A stretch of DNA of 13,531 nucleotides from an uncultured Rubrobacteraceae bacterium (GTDB lineage: Bacteria > Actinomycetota > Rubrobacteria > Rubrobacterales > Rubrobacteraceae): the NCBI GenBank assembly GCA_902806015.1, contig CADCUZ010000042.1, positions 1 to 13,531 of the forward strand, written 5' to 3'. The notes beneath the pieces were generated by a model. That model searched no databases, had not been told where the DNA came from, and worked only from the letters and a program-made list of their open reading frames with translations. A program made the position numbers and the translations under genes. Positions 1-7,571 of this stretch are shown here, piece by piece; position 1 is the stretch's first letter; every line of letters begins with the position of its first letter.

Positions 1-1
1 G

Positions 2-640
2 GTCCTCTACCCGGCGATGGAGGACTACGCGATGGACATCGTGCTCGGGCAGGGGCCTTCGGCGCGCACGATCCGGATGGACCTGGAGCGCTTCACCCTC
101 GTGGGCGCCACGACGCGCACGGGCCTGATGACCAAGCCCCTGCTCGACCGCTTCGGCGTGGCTGAGAGGCTCGACTACTACGGGGCTGAGGACCTGGAGA
201 AGATCGTGGTCCGGGCCGCGAAGATACTCAAGATACCGGTAACTCTAGAGGGAGCCCGTCAGCTCGCCAAGCGGAGCCGCGGCACGCCGCGGGTGGCGAA
301 CCGGCTGCTCAAACGCGTGCGCGACTACGCGCAGGTCGTCGGCGACGGAAACATAGACGAGCCCACGGCCAACGCGGCGCTGGAGATGCAGGGCGTGGAC
401 GTGCTCGGACTCGACCGGGCCGACCGCGACTACCTGGGGCTCATCGTGGACAAGTTCGACGGCGGCCCGGTGGGCGTCGGCACGATCTCCGTCGCCCTCG
501 GCGAGGCGCGGGACACCGTCGAGGAGGTCTACGAGCCTTACCTGCTACAGAGCGGCCTCATACAACGCACCAGCCGTGGCCGCATCGCCACGCACCGGGC
601 CTACGACCATCTGGGCATTCCCTCCCCGAACGGCAGGTAA
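2..640 (+). CDS. ruvB: Holliday junction branch migration helicase RuvB (5' end outside window)
   Basis: RuvB is the AAA+ motor that, as hexamers with RuvA, drives branch migration of Holliday junctions during recombinational repair. The reading frame is open from base 2, so the gene enters from the left; 212 C-terminal residues are present, against about 340 in full RuvB. Visible are the block LYPAMEDY, the sensor-1 region LVGATTRTG, the DRFGV arginine-finger region, the sensor-2 segment [18 protein letters not shown], and the C-terminal winged-helix DNA-binding domain with [15 protein letters not shown] and [15 protein letters not shown]. Walker A and Walker B lie outside the window. The end is intact (TAA 638-640, after a typical short tail). 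ruvA and ruvC would be expected upstream. The usual downstream neighbours (DUF2905, queA, tgt) are about 8 kb away. Identification is near certain. Confidence 0.97.
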   Translation, partial: VLYPAMEDYAMDIVLGQGPSARTIRMDLERFTLVGATTRTGLMTKPLLDRFGVAERLDYYGAEDLEKIVVRAAKILKIPVTLEGARQLAKRSRGTPRVANRLLKRVRDYAQVVGDGNIDEPTANAALEMQGVDVLGLDRADRDYLGLIVDKFDGGPVGVGTISVALGEARDTVEEVYEPYLLQSGLIQRTSRGRIATHRAYDHLGIPSPNGR

Positions 641-1358
641 CGGCCCGTACTCGCTAAAGCCCTACCGCAAGGCTGGCGATGGTGCTGCGGTGTGTAAGGC
701 CGGCGAATAGTAACGGCGGGAAGACGAGGCGGGGGATGACCTCGCCTTTGTGGCGTTCACCTTTTTTCACTCTCCTTGTGGCTGCGACGTGATCGAGGCG
801 CGGCTCGGCATAGGGTTGCTGCTGGGGTGGCCCACCGCGTGGGTCGACGCGAGGATCTTCGCTGCCCGTCGCGCGAGGGCGCTTCGGGCTGGGCGTGATC
901 CCTCCTGCCCTCGGAGACGCAAGACGTGAACCTCCCCCGTCGAAGCCACGAGATTGGGCGTCGGATTACTTTGTGCGGTGCGGGGTACACAGGGCGGAGA
1001 TAATGAACCGAGCTACGACCACTCAGCGGCAGGCCGGCGCAGGGAACTTCTTGGATCAAGCCCTGCGGGTTGCGCGTGCCTTGCAGATAGGCGTAAGCGT
1101 CTTTGCCGCGACCTGGAGCGGCGCAACATCCTTGGCATGGTTTCAGACCGGGACGCTGCCGGGCTTTTGTTGGACCTCAGGGGCGACGAGACCGATGCGC
1201 TGGGATACACGTTTTTGCCGAGGTTCAGCGTGGAGCAGGTAGACATCCCTGAAGTGGCCCACCGGCAGGTAGAGTTCCCTGACAGTTGACGGGTCAGGCA
1301 AGAGCGGGCGGGGCGGTCCCGCCGGTAACGACGGGGCTTCTGGGGCCGAGGTTCTACG
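641..1358. other. 718-base stretch without a defensible gene
   Basis: Several short frames are open on both strands here, but none has a recognisable domain, a good ribosome site and a believable residue mix together. The most protein-like piece is the end of a plus-strand frame at about 1120-1289 (LGMVSDRDAAGLLLDLRGDE, then LGYTFLPRFSVEQV). It has no credible start and could be a remnant of a decayed gene. A 46-codon GTG frame at 789-929 with a hydrophobic stretch is also possible but unsupported. A weak hairpin at 721-748 may end ruvB. A 6-bp GC hairpin (1307-1312 with 1318-1323) lies just before the App1-like gene. I found no tRNA, direct repeats or transposase fragment. Confidence 0.5.
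721..748 (+). terminator. Weak hairpin downstream of ruvB
   Basis: The arms are AAG-a-CGAGG (721-729) and CCTCG-c-CTT (740-748), giving eight pairs with one mismatch and a 10-base loop. A run of six T follows only at 762-767, too far away for a canonical intrinsic terminator. It is the only hairpin seen after ruvB, but the assignment is weak. Confidence 0.25.
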
Positions 1359-2465
1359 GTGACGTGGCGGTGGCGGACTACATGGGCTTTGCAGGACGCG
1401 GAAGATTGGTTCGATCGCGTCCGCTTTCGGTTCAAACGCCGCCACGGGCTCCTGGACCGGTTCGAGATCCTGCCGTACAGGGGGCACGGCACGGAGCGGG
1501 AACTGATTTTGCGGGGGAGGGTCCTCGAAGAGAAGGGCGTGACCCGCTCGACACAGGACGACACGCTATGGCAGAACCTGCGCAACATGGCCCGCCGGTT
1601 CGCCAGCGACGAGATCGGCGGCGCCAGGGTGCGCGCAACGTTTCGAGGCCTGGTTGCGTACGCCAAGGCGGACGGGGAAGGTTTCTTCGACGTCAGGTTC
1701 GAGCTCGAGGCGCCGTTGGGCGGTCCGGGCGGCTGGCACGAAATCGGGTTGGAGCTCGCGCACCCGCCCTCGCCCGGGGGCGGTCCTATACGTTCGACGG
1801 CGCAGGTTCTGGTTCCTTGCGGGGCCAAGTTCGCGGTCATCAGTGACCTCGACGACACGGTGGTTCGGTCGAGCGCCACTAACCTGCTGAAGATGGCCTG
1901 GATCGTGCTGCGGAACAACGCCCACACGCGGCTGCCGTTCGAGGGGGTCTCGGCCTTCTACGAGGCCCTGCGGCGCGGCCCCGGTGGCGAAGGGTACAAC
2001 CCTATCTTCTACGTCTCGAGCAGCCCGTGGAACATATACGACCTTCTCGAGGACTTCATCGAGGTACACGGGGTGCCCGCAGGGCCGCTGTTCTTGAAGG
2101 ACTGGAGCCCGACCACCCTCGGGAAGCACCACGACCACAAGCTGGGCATCATCCGTACACTGCTAAAGACGTACCCTGGCTTGCCCTTCGTCCTGATAGG
2201 GGACTCCGGGGAGGAGGACCCGGAGATTTACCACCAGGCCGCCATCGAGCACCCGGGGCGTGTAAGGGCGATCTACATCCGGGACGTGACCTCCCCCGAG
2301 CGCGACCGGGAGGTCCACGCCATAGCCGAAAAGCTGCGCCGTCACGGCGTGGAAATGGTGCTGACGGGGGACACGGGTAGGGCGGCCGAGCACGCCGCGG
2401 GCATCGGCCTGATCCCGCCGGAAGCAGTCGACCGGGTGCGCGCCCGGCGCGACGCCCCCGGCTAG
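1359..2465 (+). CDS. App1/DUF2183 phosphatase-domain protein
   Basis: 368 residues. The C-terminal half matches the App1 (DUF2183) catalytic domain, a HAD-like phosphatase fold named after the yeast phosphatidate phosphatase App1. The HAD nucleophile motif DxDxT is present as DLDDT (D163, D165). It is followed by the motif-II strand YVSSSPWN, the lysine-containing FLKDW and HKLGIIRTLL region, and the acidic motif GDSGEEDPEIY (D282). The first 160 residues form the usual N-terminal extension of bacterial members (RFEILPYRGHG, LRGRVLEEKG). No signal peptide or membrane segment is seen, so a cytosolic or peripheral location is likely. The start is GTG with GAGG at 1348-1351, seven bases upstream; an in-frame TAA at 1326 excludes longer starts. 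The bacterial substrate is unknown; lipid phosphate hydrolysis is inferred from the fungal homologue only. It stands alone, convergent with ilvD. Confidence 0.88.
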   Translation: MTWRWRTTWALQDAEDWFDRVRFRFKRRHGLLDRFEILPYRGHGTERELILRGRVLEEKGVTRSTQDDTLWQNLRNMARRFASDEIGGARVRATFRGLVAYAKADGEGFFDVRFELEAPLGGPGGWHEIGLELAHPPSPGGGPIRSTAQVLVPCGAKFAVISDLDDTVVRSSATNLLKMAWIVLRNNAHTRLPFEGVSAFYEALRRGPGGEGYNPIFYVSSSPWNIYDLLEDFIEVHGVPAGPLFLKDWSPTTLGKHHDHKLGIIRTLLKTYPGLPFVLIGDSGEEDPEIYHQAAIEHPGRVRAIYIRDVTSPERDREVHAIAEKLRRHGVEMVLTGDTGRAAEHAAGIGLIPPEAVDRVRARRDAPG

Positions 2466-2488
2466 GTAGGCCCGTAAACCGGGCCTGC
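2466..2488 (+). terminator. Hairpin terminator of the App1-like gene
   Basis: AGGCCCG (2468-2474) and CGGGCCT (2480-2486) form a perfect 7-bp stem around a TAAAC loop. A wobble plus one further G-C pair (2466/2488) can extend it. It starts three bases after the stop codon and is followed by GCAGCTTTTA with four T at 2492-2495. It looks like a compact intrinsic terminator with a short U tract. Confidence 0.6.
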
Positions 2489-2551
2489 AGCTTTTACCGA
2501 CGGGGGCTGCCGACGACCGAAGGCTCTTACTGGGGTTCTCTTGCCGTAACG

Positions 2552-2607
2552 GCCGACCTAAGGGTTCGCGAAGCGACTAAAACCCACTCGCGAACCCTTA
2601 GGTCGGC
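2552..2607. repeat. Perfect 20-bp inverted repeat between convergent genes
   Basis: The left arm 2552-2571 (begins GCCGACCTAAGG, ends TTCGCGA) is exactly complementary to the right arm 2588-2607, around a 16-base loop (2572-2587). It lies 19 bases past the ilvD stop on the minus strand and about 87 bases past the App1-like stop, so it is well placed as a bidirectional transcription stop. Neither strand has a U tract after it. A second short palindrome, GCCGT-A-ACGGC at 2543-2553, abuts the left arm. It may be a U-less terminator or one copy of a dispersed palindromic repeat; no second copy occurs in this window. Confidence 0.8.
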
Positions 2608-2626
2608 TAAAAGCGGCGGCTGAAAG

Positions 2627-4321
2627 CTAACCCGCTCCCAGCGCCGCGTCGGTGACGGCGCCCCGGGAGGCGGAGGAGACCAGCGCGGCGTACTTCGCCA
2701 TGACGCCGGTGGAGTAGGCAGGGGCGGGTTCGGTCCATTGGGCGAGGCGGCCCTCAATCTCCTCCGCGGACAGGTCCACGTTGAGGGTCCGGCCCTCGAT
2801 ATCGAAGGTCACGGTGTCGCCGTCCCTAAGGGCGGCGATGGGACCGCGGTGGGCCGCCTCGGGGGCGACGTGGCCGGCCATCAGGCCGCGGGTGGCGCCG
2901 GAGAAGCGGCCGTCCGTGAGGAGGGCCACCGTCTCCCCAAGGCCCTGACCGACGAGGGCGGCGGTGACGCCCAGCATCTCGCGCATACCGGGGCCGCCGC
3001 GGGGGCCCTCGTACCGGATCACGACGACGTCCCCGCCGGAGATGCCGCCGGCCTGCACGGCGGCCATCGCCTCTTCTTCCGAGTCGAAGACGCGCGCCGG
3101 CCCGCTGTGGTGCAGGCGGGTGTAGCCGGCGACCTTGACGACGCAACCCTCAGGGGCAACGTTGCCCTTGAGGATGACGAGCCCACCCGAAGCACGCAAG
3201 GGGTGCTCTACCGTGGCGACCACGTCCTGGCCGTGGTCCTCCTCGGCCTCGACGACCTCTTCGGCGAGCGTTCGGCCAGAGACGTTCAACTCGTCGCCGT
3301 GGAGCAGGCCCCCGTCCAGGAGGTGCTTGCCGAAGAGGCGCGTCCCGCCCGCGCGGTCGAGGTCCACCGCCGTGTAGCGCCCGCCGGGCTTGAGGTCCGC
3401 GATGATGGGCGTCTTCTCGCTCACGCGGTCGAAGTCGTCTATGTCGAGCGGGATACCGGCCTCGCGGGCGATGGCGAGCAGGTGGAGCACGAGGTTGGTC
3501 GAGCCGCCGCTGGCGGCTCCTGCGGCGATGGCGTTCTCGAACGACTGGCGGGTCAGGATCCGCTTCGGGTCGATGCCGTTCTCCAGCAGGCGCATCACGA
3601 GCCTGCCCGCGGCGACGCAGGCCTCGTCCTTGCGGCCGTCGAGGGCGGGCGGGCTCGAGGAGCCGAAGGGGGAGAGGCCGAGGAACTCCAGGGCCATCGC
3701 CATGGTGTTCGCGGTGAACTGGCCGCCGCAGGCCCCGGCCCCGGGGCAGGCGCCTTCCTCGAGCTCCAGGAGATCGCCATCGGACATCTTGCCGGCGGCG
3801 TTCGCGCCGACGCCCTCGAACACGTCCTGGATCGTGACGTCGCGGTCCTTGAAGCGCCCGGGGGCTATCGAACCGGAGTATACGATCACGCCGGGGATGC
3901 CGAGGCGGACGTGGGCCATCGCCGCGGCGGGGATGGTCTTGTCGCAGCCGACCAGCGTGACGACGGCATCGAACATGTGCCCGCGGCCGACGAGCTCTAT
4001 GGAGTCCGCGATCACCTCGCGGCTCACGAGGCTCGTCTTCATCCCTTGCGTGCCCATCGTGATGCCGTCGGAGATGGAGATGGTGTTGAGCTCCATTGGG
4101 GTCCCGCCGGCCTCCCTTATGCCCTCCTTGACCTTCTCGGCGAGGTGGCGGTGGTTGAGGTTGCACGGCATCGTCTCGATCCAGGAGTGCGCTACCCCCA
4201 CTATCGGCTTGCTCAGGTCCTGCTCGGTGAAGCCCATCCCTTTGAGGTAGGACCGGGCGGGCGCCCGATCGCGCCCGTCCAAGATGGTGCGGCTCTTGTG
4301 ACGGGTATCCGTGGTCTGCAT
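2627..4321 (-). CDS. ilvD: Dihydroxy-acid dehydratase IlvD
   Basis: IlvD dehydrates 2,3-dihydroxyisovalerate and 2,3-dihydroxy-3-methylvalerate to the 2-keto acids, the step before transamination in valine and isoleucine synthesis (and feeding leucine and pantothenate). 564 residues, the normal family length. The iron-sulfur cluster cysteines are present: C53 in MPCNLNH, C126 in VGCDKT, and C198 in [17 protein letters not shown]. Also seen are [14 protein letters not shown] and, near the C-terminus, [19 protein letters not shown]. The ATG at 4321 is chosen because AGGAG sits about six bases upstream (GGCAGGAGAGAGC) and the protein then starts [17 protein letters not shown] longer in-frame start at 4438 would add 39 unlike residues and cover the promoter. 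It is a stand-alone gene here, with no other ilv or leu genes in view. It is divergent from the EamA transporter. Confidence 0.97.
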   Translation of the reverse strand: MQTTDTRHKSRTILDGRDRAPARSYLKGMGFTEQDLSKPIVGVAHSWIETMPCNLNHRHLAEKVKEGIREAGGTPMELNTISISDGITMGTQGMKTSLVSREVIADSIELVGRGHMFDAVVTLVGCDKTIPAAAMAHVRLGIPGVIVYSGSIAPGRFKDRDVTIQDVFEGVGANAAGKMSDGDLLELEEGACPGAGACGGQFTANTMAMALEFLGLSPFGSSSPPALDGRKDEACVAAGRLVMRLLENGIDPKRILTRQSFENAIAAGAASGGSTNLVLHLLAIAREAGIPLDIDDFDRVSEKTPIIADLKPGGRYTAVDLDRAGGTRLFGKHLLDGGLLHGDELNVSGRTLAEEVVEAEEDHGQDVVATVEHPLRASGGLVILKGNVAPEGCVVKVAGYTRLHHSGPARVFDSEEEAMAAVQAGGISGGDVVVIRYEGPRGGPGMREMLGVTAALVGQGLGETVALLTDGRFSGATRGLMAGHVAPEAAHRGPIAALRDGDTVTFDIEGRTLNVDLSAEEIEGRLAQWTEPAPAYSTGVMAKYAALVSSASRGAVTDAALGAG

Positions 4322-4356
4322 GCTCTCTCCTGCCGGCCGGTGTCGTGTGCCCACCG

Positions 4357-4385
4357 AGTATAGAAAGCCACGCGGCTTTGCGCCA
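4357..4385 (-). promoter_or_regulatory. Likely ilvD promoter
   Basis: Read on the minus strand, a near-perfect -10 element TATACT lies at 4362-4357, giving an expected transcript start near 4350 and a leader of about 29 bases before ATG 4321. The -35 region (about 4380-4385, TGGCGC) is a poor match. The leader is too short for a T-box or an attenuator peptide, so no branched-chain amino-acid attenuation is visible here. Confidence 0.5.
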
Positions 4386-4412
4386 GCGCCGGCCGGATCT
4401 AGAGGTGGTCTG

Positions 4413-4426
4413 TAGACTAACCTGCG
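4413..4426 (+). promoter_or_regulatory. Possible leaderless promoter of the EamA gene
   Basis: TAGACT at 4413-4418 fits the TANNNT pattern of a -10 element, and the GTG start at 4426 lies seven bases beyond it, where transcription would begin. No Shine-Dalgarno sequence precedes the GTG. No convincing -35 hexamer is seen. This would give a leaderless mRNA. Confidence 0.4.
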
Positions 4427-5295
4427 TGAAGCGGTCAAGGGATAGGCGTGTGCTACTCGCCCTCGGAGTGACCGTCCTGATCTGGGCCTCCGCCTTCGCC
4501 GGTATCAGGGCCGGGCTGGAAGCGTACGCCCCGGGGCACCTGGCGCTGCTGAGGTTCCTCGTGGGATCGACGCTGCTGGTCGTCTACGCGCTGCTGACGC
4601 GGATGCCCCCGCCGGCGGCGCGGGACTTGCCGGCGGTCCTGCTCGGGGGGTTCCTGGGGTTCACCGTCTACCACGTAGGGCTGGCCTTCGGCCAGAGGAC
4701 GGTGGAGGCGGGATCGGCGAGCCTCATCATCGCCTCCGTGCCGGTCTTTACGGCGCTGCTAGCCGCCGGGTTTCTCGGTGAGAGGCTGGGGCTGCTGGGG
4801 TGGGTCGGCACCCTGGTCAGCTTCGCCGGGGTCGCGCTCATCTCTCTCGGTGAAGGCGGTAGCCTGAACGTGGATCCCGGGGCACTGCCGATCCTGCTCG
4901 CCGCCGTCTCGGAGAGCCTGTTCTTTGTCTTCCAGAAGCCGTACCTCGCCGGCTACGGCTCGCTCCGCTTTACCACCTACGCCATCTGGGCCGGGACGCT
5001 CGTCATGCTCGTGTTCGCACCAGGGCTGCCGGGGGCGATGGCCGACGCGCCGGTCGGGGCCACTCTCAGCGTGGTGTATCTCGGGGTTTTTCCGACGGTG
5101 GTCGCGTACCTAGCGCTCGGCTACGCGTTCGCGCGGATGCCCGCCTCGAACGTCACGAGCTTTCTGTACCTGGTCCCGGGGTTGGCGTTCCTAATCGCGT
5201 GGGTCTGGCTAGGCGAGGTGCCGACGCTGCTCTCCGTGATCGGGGGCGCCACGGCGCTTTCGGGCGTCGTACTGGTGAACGCGAAAGCCCGCTGA
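4426..5295 (+). CDS. EamA/DMT-superfamily membrane transporter
   Basis: About 289 residues made of two EamA repeats with roughly ten hydrophobic segments, the architecture of the drug/metabolite transporter superfamily (RhaT, YdcZ, amino-acid exporter relatives). The first repeat begins [20 protein letters not shown], with the family-typical W-x-S/G-x-F/A pattern in TM1 and an LLRFLVGS segment in TM2. The second starts near [19 protein letters not shown] and ends with [20 protein letters not shown], the usual final helix pair. Substrate cannot be told from sequence; members export amino acids, sugars, nucleosides or drugs. GTG 4426 is chosen because the conserved first helix starts just after it. 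A more upstream GTG at 4345 adds residues that overlap the ilvD promoter. Adjacency to ilvD is divergent and does not by itself prove amino-acid export. Confidence 0.9.
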   Translation: MKRSRDRRVLLALGVTVLIWASAFAGIRAGLEAYAPGHLALLRFLVGSTLLVVYALLTRMPPPAARDLPAVLLGGFLGFTVYHVGLAFGQRTVEAGSASLIIASVPVFTALLAAGFLGERLGLLGWVGTLVSFAGVALISLGEGGSLNVDPGALPILLAAVSESLFFVFQKPYLAGYGSLRFTTYAIWAGTLVMLVFAPGLPGAMADAPVGATLSVVYLGVFPTVVAYLALGYAFARMPASNVTSFLYLVPGLAFLIAWVWLGEVPTLLSVIGGATALSGVVLVNAKAR

Positions 5296-5328
5296 AGGAG
5301 AGGGTTTAGGTGGGGGGATGCTCTCCTT
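5295..5328 (+). terminator. Hairpin after the EamA gene
   Basis: AAGGAGAG (5295-5302) and CTCTCCTT (5321-5328) pair perfectly over 8 bp with an 18-base loop, starting at the last base of the stop codon. There is no T tract after it (GGGTTGG follows), so it is a terminator candidate only. Confidence 0.35.
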
Positions 5329-5371
5329 GGGTTGGCGGTGGGTCGGGAACTATCTTTCGGCCCTTGGGGGG

Positions 5372-5377
5372 TAGAAT
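5372..5377 (+). promoter_or_regulatory. -10 element before the VOC gene
   Basis: TAGAAT lies 30 bases upstream of the ATG at 5408, predicting a transcript start near 5384. A clear ribosome site AAAGGAG (5391-5397) follows, ten bases before the ATG. No good -35 hexamer is visible at the expected distance. Confidence 0.45.
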
Positions 5378-5407
5378 TGACGGGATTTCGAAAGGAGAAC
5401 GATTTTT

Positions 5408-5920
5408 ATGCAGGCTAGGAGTGACGTTCGGCGGATAAGCCCCGAGACGCAAATCGGGCACGTCCACCTGAAGGTGGCGAATATCGAGCGGGCCCTGGGT
5501 TTCTACCGGGATGTCCTCGGCTTCGAGGTGATGCAGTGGTACGGGGCGGACGCCGTCTTTCTCTCGGCCGGCGGTTACCACCACCACATCGGGCTGAACA
5601 CCTGGATGAGCCGGAACGCGCCCCCGGCCCCGCGGAACTCGGCGGGCCTCTTCCACCTCGCCATCCTCTACCCGGATCGGCGCGAGCTCGCGAGGGCTTT
5701 GCGCTGGCTGATGGACGCCGGGCACCCCCTAGACGGTGCCTCCGACCATGGCGTCTCTGAGGCGCTCTACCTTCGCGACCCCGACGGCAACGGCGTCGAG
5801 CTTTACAGAGACCGGCCGCGAGAGGAGTGGCCGCGCATCCCCGACGGAGGCCTCGCCATGACGACCGTCCCCCTGGACCTCGGGGGCTTGCTGGACGAGC
5901 TGGACGAACCGGTGGCCTGA
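5408..5920 (+). CDS. VOC (glyoxalase/extradiol dioxygenase) superfamily protein
   Basis: 170 residues with the paired beta-alpha-beta-beta-beta units of the vicinal oxygen chelate fold. The first unit begins IGHVHLKVANIERALGFYRD, followed by LGFEVMQWYG. The second holds GLFHLAILYPD and ends DPDGNGVELYRDRP. The predicted metal ligands are H18, H83 and E131, the two-histidine-one-glutamate set of VOC enzymes. Pattern and length resemble the N-terminal half of CatE-type catechol 2,3-dioxygenases, which are longer (about 280 residues) with a second copy of the fold. Here the protein stops after one copy and a short acidic tail (LLDELDEPVA), so it would probably dimerise. The reaction is undetermined: ring cleavage, glyoxalase-like isomerisation or antibiotic binding are all possible. 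ATG with a strong ribosome site. It follows the EamA gene by 112 bases with its own promoter and is convergent with the M28 peptidase gene. Confidence 0.88.
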   Translation: MQARSDVRRISPETQIGHVHLKVANIERALGFYRDVLGFEVMQWYGADAVFLSAGGYHHHIGLNTWMSRNAPPAPRNSAGLFHLAILYPDRRELARALRWLMDAGHPLDGASDHGVSEALYLRDPDGNGVELYRDRPREEWPRIPDGGLAMTTVPLDLGGLLDELDEPVA

Positions 5921-5990
5921 ACCGTCCGACGTGGTGGCCCGGGGCCTCTGGGCGGGCGAAATCTCGGGCGCAGGTGGCCGGAAGGACGGA

Positions 5991-7415
5991 CTAGCGTCTC
6001 TCGGCCAGAACGGCCGTCGCTTGCGCGGCGGCGTCCGAGAGCTGATCTAGGGCCGCCTCGTCGAGATTGTCTACGTCGTCGCAGGCCCGATGGTAGCATG
6101 GGTCGAAGGGTTCGCCCGCCTCGCCGCCGAACGCCCGGGCCTGCTCCCGGGTCTTCGCGCCCTCCGCGCCGGAGAAGAGGCCGCCGGTCGGGACGTCCTC
6201 ACCCTGAAAAGGACCGTGGTCCGAGCGACCGTCGAGCGCCGAATTCGTCTCGGCCTCTATGCCCCTCTCCGCGAAGTAATCGTCGAAGACGTTCTCGACC
6301 TCGTCGGGGCCCTCGTAGACCATACGGACGAAGTTCGGGGAGCCGACCATGTCGAAGTTCAGGTAGGCGGAGATGTCCCCGATCTCACCTTCGTCCAGTT
6401 CCTCTACGTAGTGGCGTGAGCCGACCAGGCCGAGTTCCTCCGCCCCCCAGAAGGCGAAGCGGACCCGGTTACGGGTCTCCCCGTCCAGCCGGGCTAGCTG
6501 CAGCGCGATCTCGAGCACCGTCGCCGACCCCGAGCCGTTGTCGTTGATGCCAGGCCCTTGCGGCACGGAGTCGAGGTGCGCCCCCAACATCACGGTCTTA
6601 TCCTCGTTCCCGCCGGGCGTCTGCGCTATGACGTTGGTCGTGCGGTCGGAGGCCTCGTCCCCCACGAAGACGCGTACCCCGGATGGGCCGTCTCCTGCCA
6701 GCAGGTCCTCCCCGACTGCCGCGCTCGTTCCCACCACCGGTATTCCGACTGCCGGACCGTCGAGCACCCCGAGCAAGACCTCCCCGGCGGGTTCCCCGTC
6801 GTTGAAGACGAGCGCGGCCGAGGCGCCCGCCTCTTCCGCGTTGCGGGCCTTGGTCCCGAAGGTGCAGGTGCCGCGGCGCAGGAGCGCGATGCTGCCATCG
6901 AGGAAACCCGCGAAGTCATCGGCCTCGCAGCCGCTCGTCGGGGAACCTGCGTCCACGGGACGCAGGGGGGCCTGCACCTCGCCGCCGGCCGTGCGCTCCA
7001 TCGGCGCGAAGTCCGAGGTCCGCACGTACTCGCGGGCGTTGCTTACGCCCGTCTCCCGAAGCTCCGCGTCGAGCGTGGAAGCGGAGCTCCGGAACTCAAA
7101 CCGCTGAACCGTCACCTCGTAGCCCGCGCGGCGCAGTTCGCCCGCGACGTACTCGGCGGAGGCCTCGTAGCCGGGAGTTCCGGCCGCCCGGTTGCCGCCG
7201 TTCTCCTCGGCGATCTGCTGGAAGCGACGGGCGTGTTCGAGGACGCCCTCGGGTGTGACCGCTTCGCGCAACCGGGGAGGCAGGCCGTCGGCCGCCGGAG
7301 CGTCGGACCCTTCCGCGGGACCCTCGGCAGGTCTCTGCGTCCACGCGAGACCCGCGAGCCCCAGGGCGAGAAGGAGAACCAGCGTGACTGCTGCGACGGG
7401 CCTGATCCGGGCCAA
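5991..7415 (-). CDS. Secreted PA-domain M28 family aminopeptidase-like metallopeptidase
   Basis: 474 residues from the TTG at 7415. The N-terminus (ARIRP, then VTLVLLLALGLAGLAW) is a signal peptide or membrane anchor, followed by an acidic Ala/Gly/Pro linker. A protease-associated domain spans about residues 145-255 (ALLRRGTCTFGTKARNAEEA, GIPVVGTSAAVG). The M28 dinuclear zinc catalytic domain follows. Its ligands are all present: H280 (GAHLDSV), D292 (GINDNGSG), E327 with catalytic E326 (FWGAEELGL), D355 (NFDMVG) and H442 (CYHRACDD, probably a local disulfide). The closest type is the Streptomyces griseus-like aminopeptidase group. TTG is preferred because AGGAGG lies four bases upstream and it places the signal peptide at the N-terminus. 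GTG 7472 would add 19 proline-rich residues and has no ribosome site. An extracellular peptide-scavenging role is inferred. Confidence 0.92.
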   Translation of the reverse strand: MARIRPVAAVTLVLLLALGLAGLAWTQRPAEGPAEGSDAPAADGLPPRLREAVTPEGVLEHARRFQQIAEENGGNRAAGTPGYEASAEYVAGELRRAGYEVTVQRFEFRSSASTLDAELRETGVSNAREYVRTSDFAPMERTAGGEVQAPLRPVDAGSPTSGCEADDFAGFLDGSIALLRRGTCTFGTKARNAEEAGASAALVFNDGEPAGEVLLGVLDGPAVGIPVVGTSAAVGEDLLAGDGPSGVRVFVGDEASDRTTNVIAQTPGGNEDKTVMLGAHLDSVPQGPGINDNGSGSATVLEIALQLARLDGETRNRVRFAFWGAEELGLVGSRHYVEELDEGEIGDISAYLNFDMVGSPNFVRMVYEGPDEVENVFDDYFAERGIEAETNSALDGRSDHGPFQGEDVPTGGLFSGAEGAKTREQARAFGGEAGEPFDPCYHRACDDVDNLDEAALDQLSDAAAQATAVLAERR

Positions 7416-7462
7416 AACTCCTCCTGGGCCTGGTGCGGGCTGTAATGGGCTGACCCCCGGCA

Positions 7463-7468
7463 AATGTA
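7463..7468 (-). promoter_or_regulatory. Possible -10 element of the M28 gene
   Basis: On the minus strand TACATT (7468-7463) fits a -10 element, with a predicted start near 7455 and a 40-base leader to the TTG at 7415. If right, the alternative GTG start at 7472 could not be used. There is no good -35 element. Confidence 0.3.
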
Positions 7469-7519
7469 CCACGCCCGCGAGGACGTCCGCGGGGGCGGAA
7501 CTCCAGCGGGCAGAGAAAA

Positions 7520-7550
7520 GGGGGACGGCCCATCTTGCGGCCCGTCCCCC
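7520..7550 (-). terminator. Intrinsic terminator after the LVIVD pseudogene
   Basis: Read on the minus strand, GGGGGACGG (7550-7542) pairs perfectly with CCGTCCCCC (7528-7520) around a 13-base loop, and the stem is followed directly by TTTTCTCT. It begins 21 bases after the stop of the pseudogene. It separates that unit from the M28 peptidase gene downstream, so the two are not simply co-transcribed. This is the best intrinsic terminator in the window. Confidence 0.85.
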
Positions 7551-7571
7551 TCGGGTGGTCCGGCGCGTCCC

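Noticed and set aside
789..929. A 46-codon GTG frame with a hydrophobic run (GIGLLLGWPTAWV) in the gap after ruvB
   Set aside because: There is no ribosome site, no known family and no conserved context; chance frames of this size are common at this GC content.
954..1289. A plus-strand frame of 111 codons with a protein-like second half
   Set aside because: Its first half looks random, the start has no ribosome site and I recognise no family; it is kept only as a possible remnant in the spacer entry.
1013..1927. A 304-codon minus-strand frame overlapping the App1-like gene
   Set aside because: It is rich in Arg, Ser and Pro, has no recognisable motif and overlaps a gene with clear HAD motifs.
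2738..4363. A 541-codon open frame on the plus strand opposite ilvD
   Set aside because: It is the antisense shadow of ilvD in GC-rich DNA; its composition is Ala/Gly/Val/Asp/His-rich with no domain, and ilvD is unmistakable on the other strand.
4322..4425. T-box, riboswitch or leader-peptide attenuator upstream of ilvD
   Set aside because: The predicted leader is about 29 bases, with no run of Val, Ile or Leu codons and no alternative hairpins.
5922..5989. CCGTCC/GGACGG pair spanning the gap between the convergent VOC and M28 genes as a terminator
   Set aside because: Only six base pairs with a 56-base loop and no T tract; expected by chance at this GC content.
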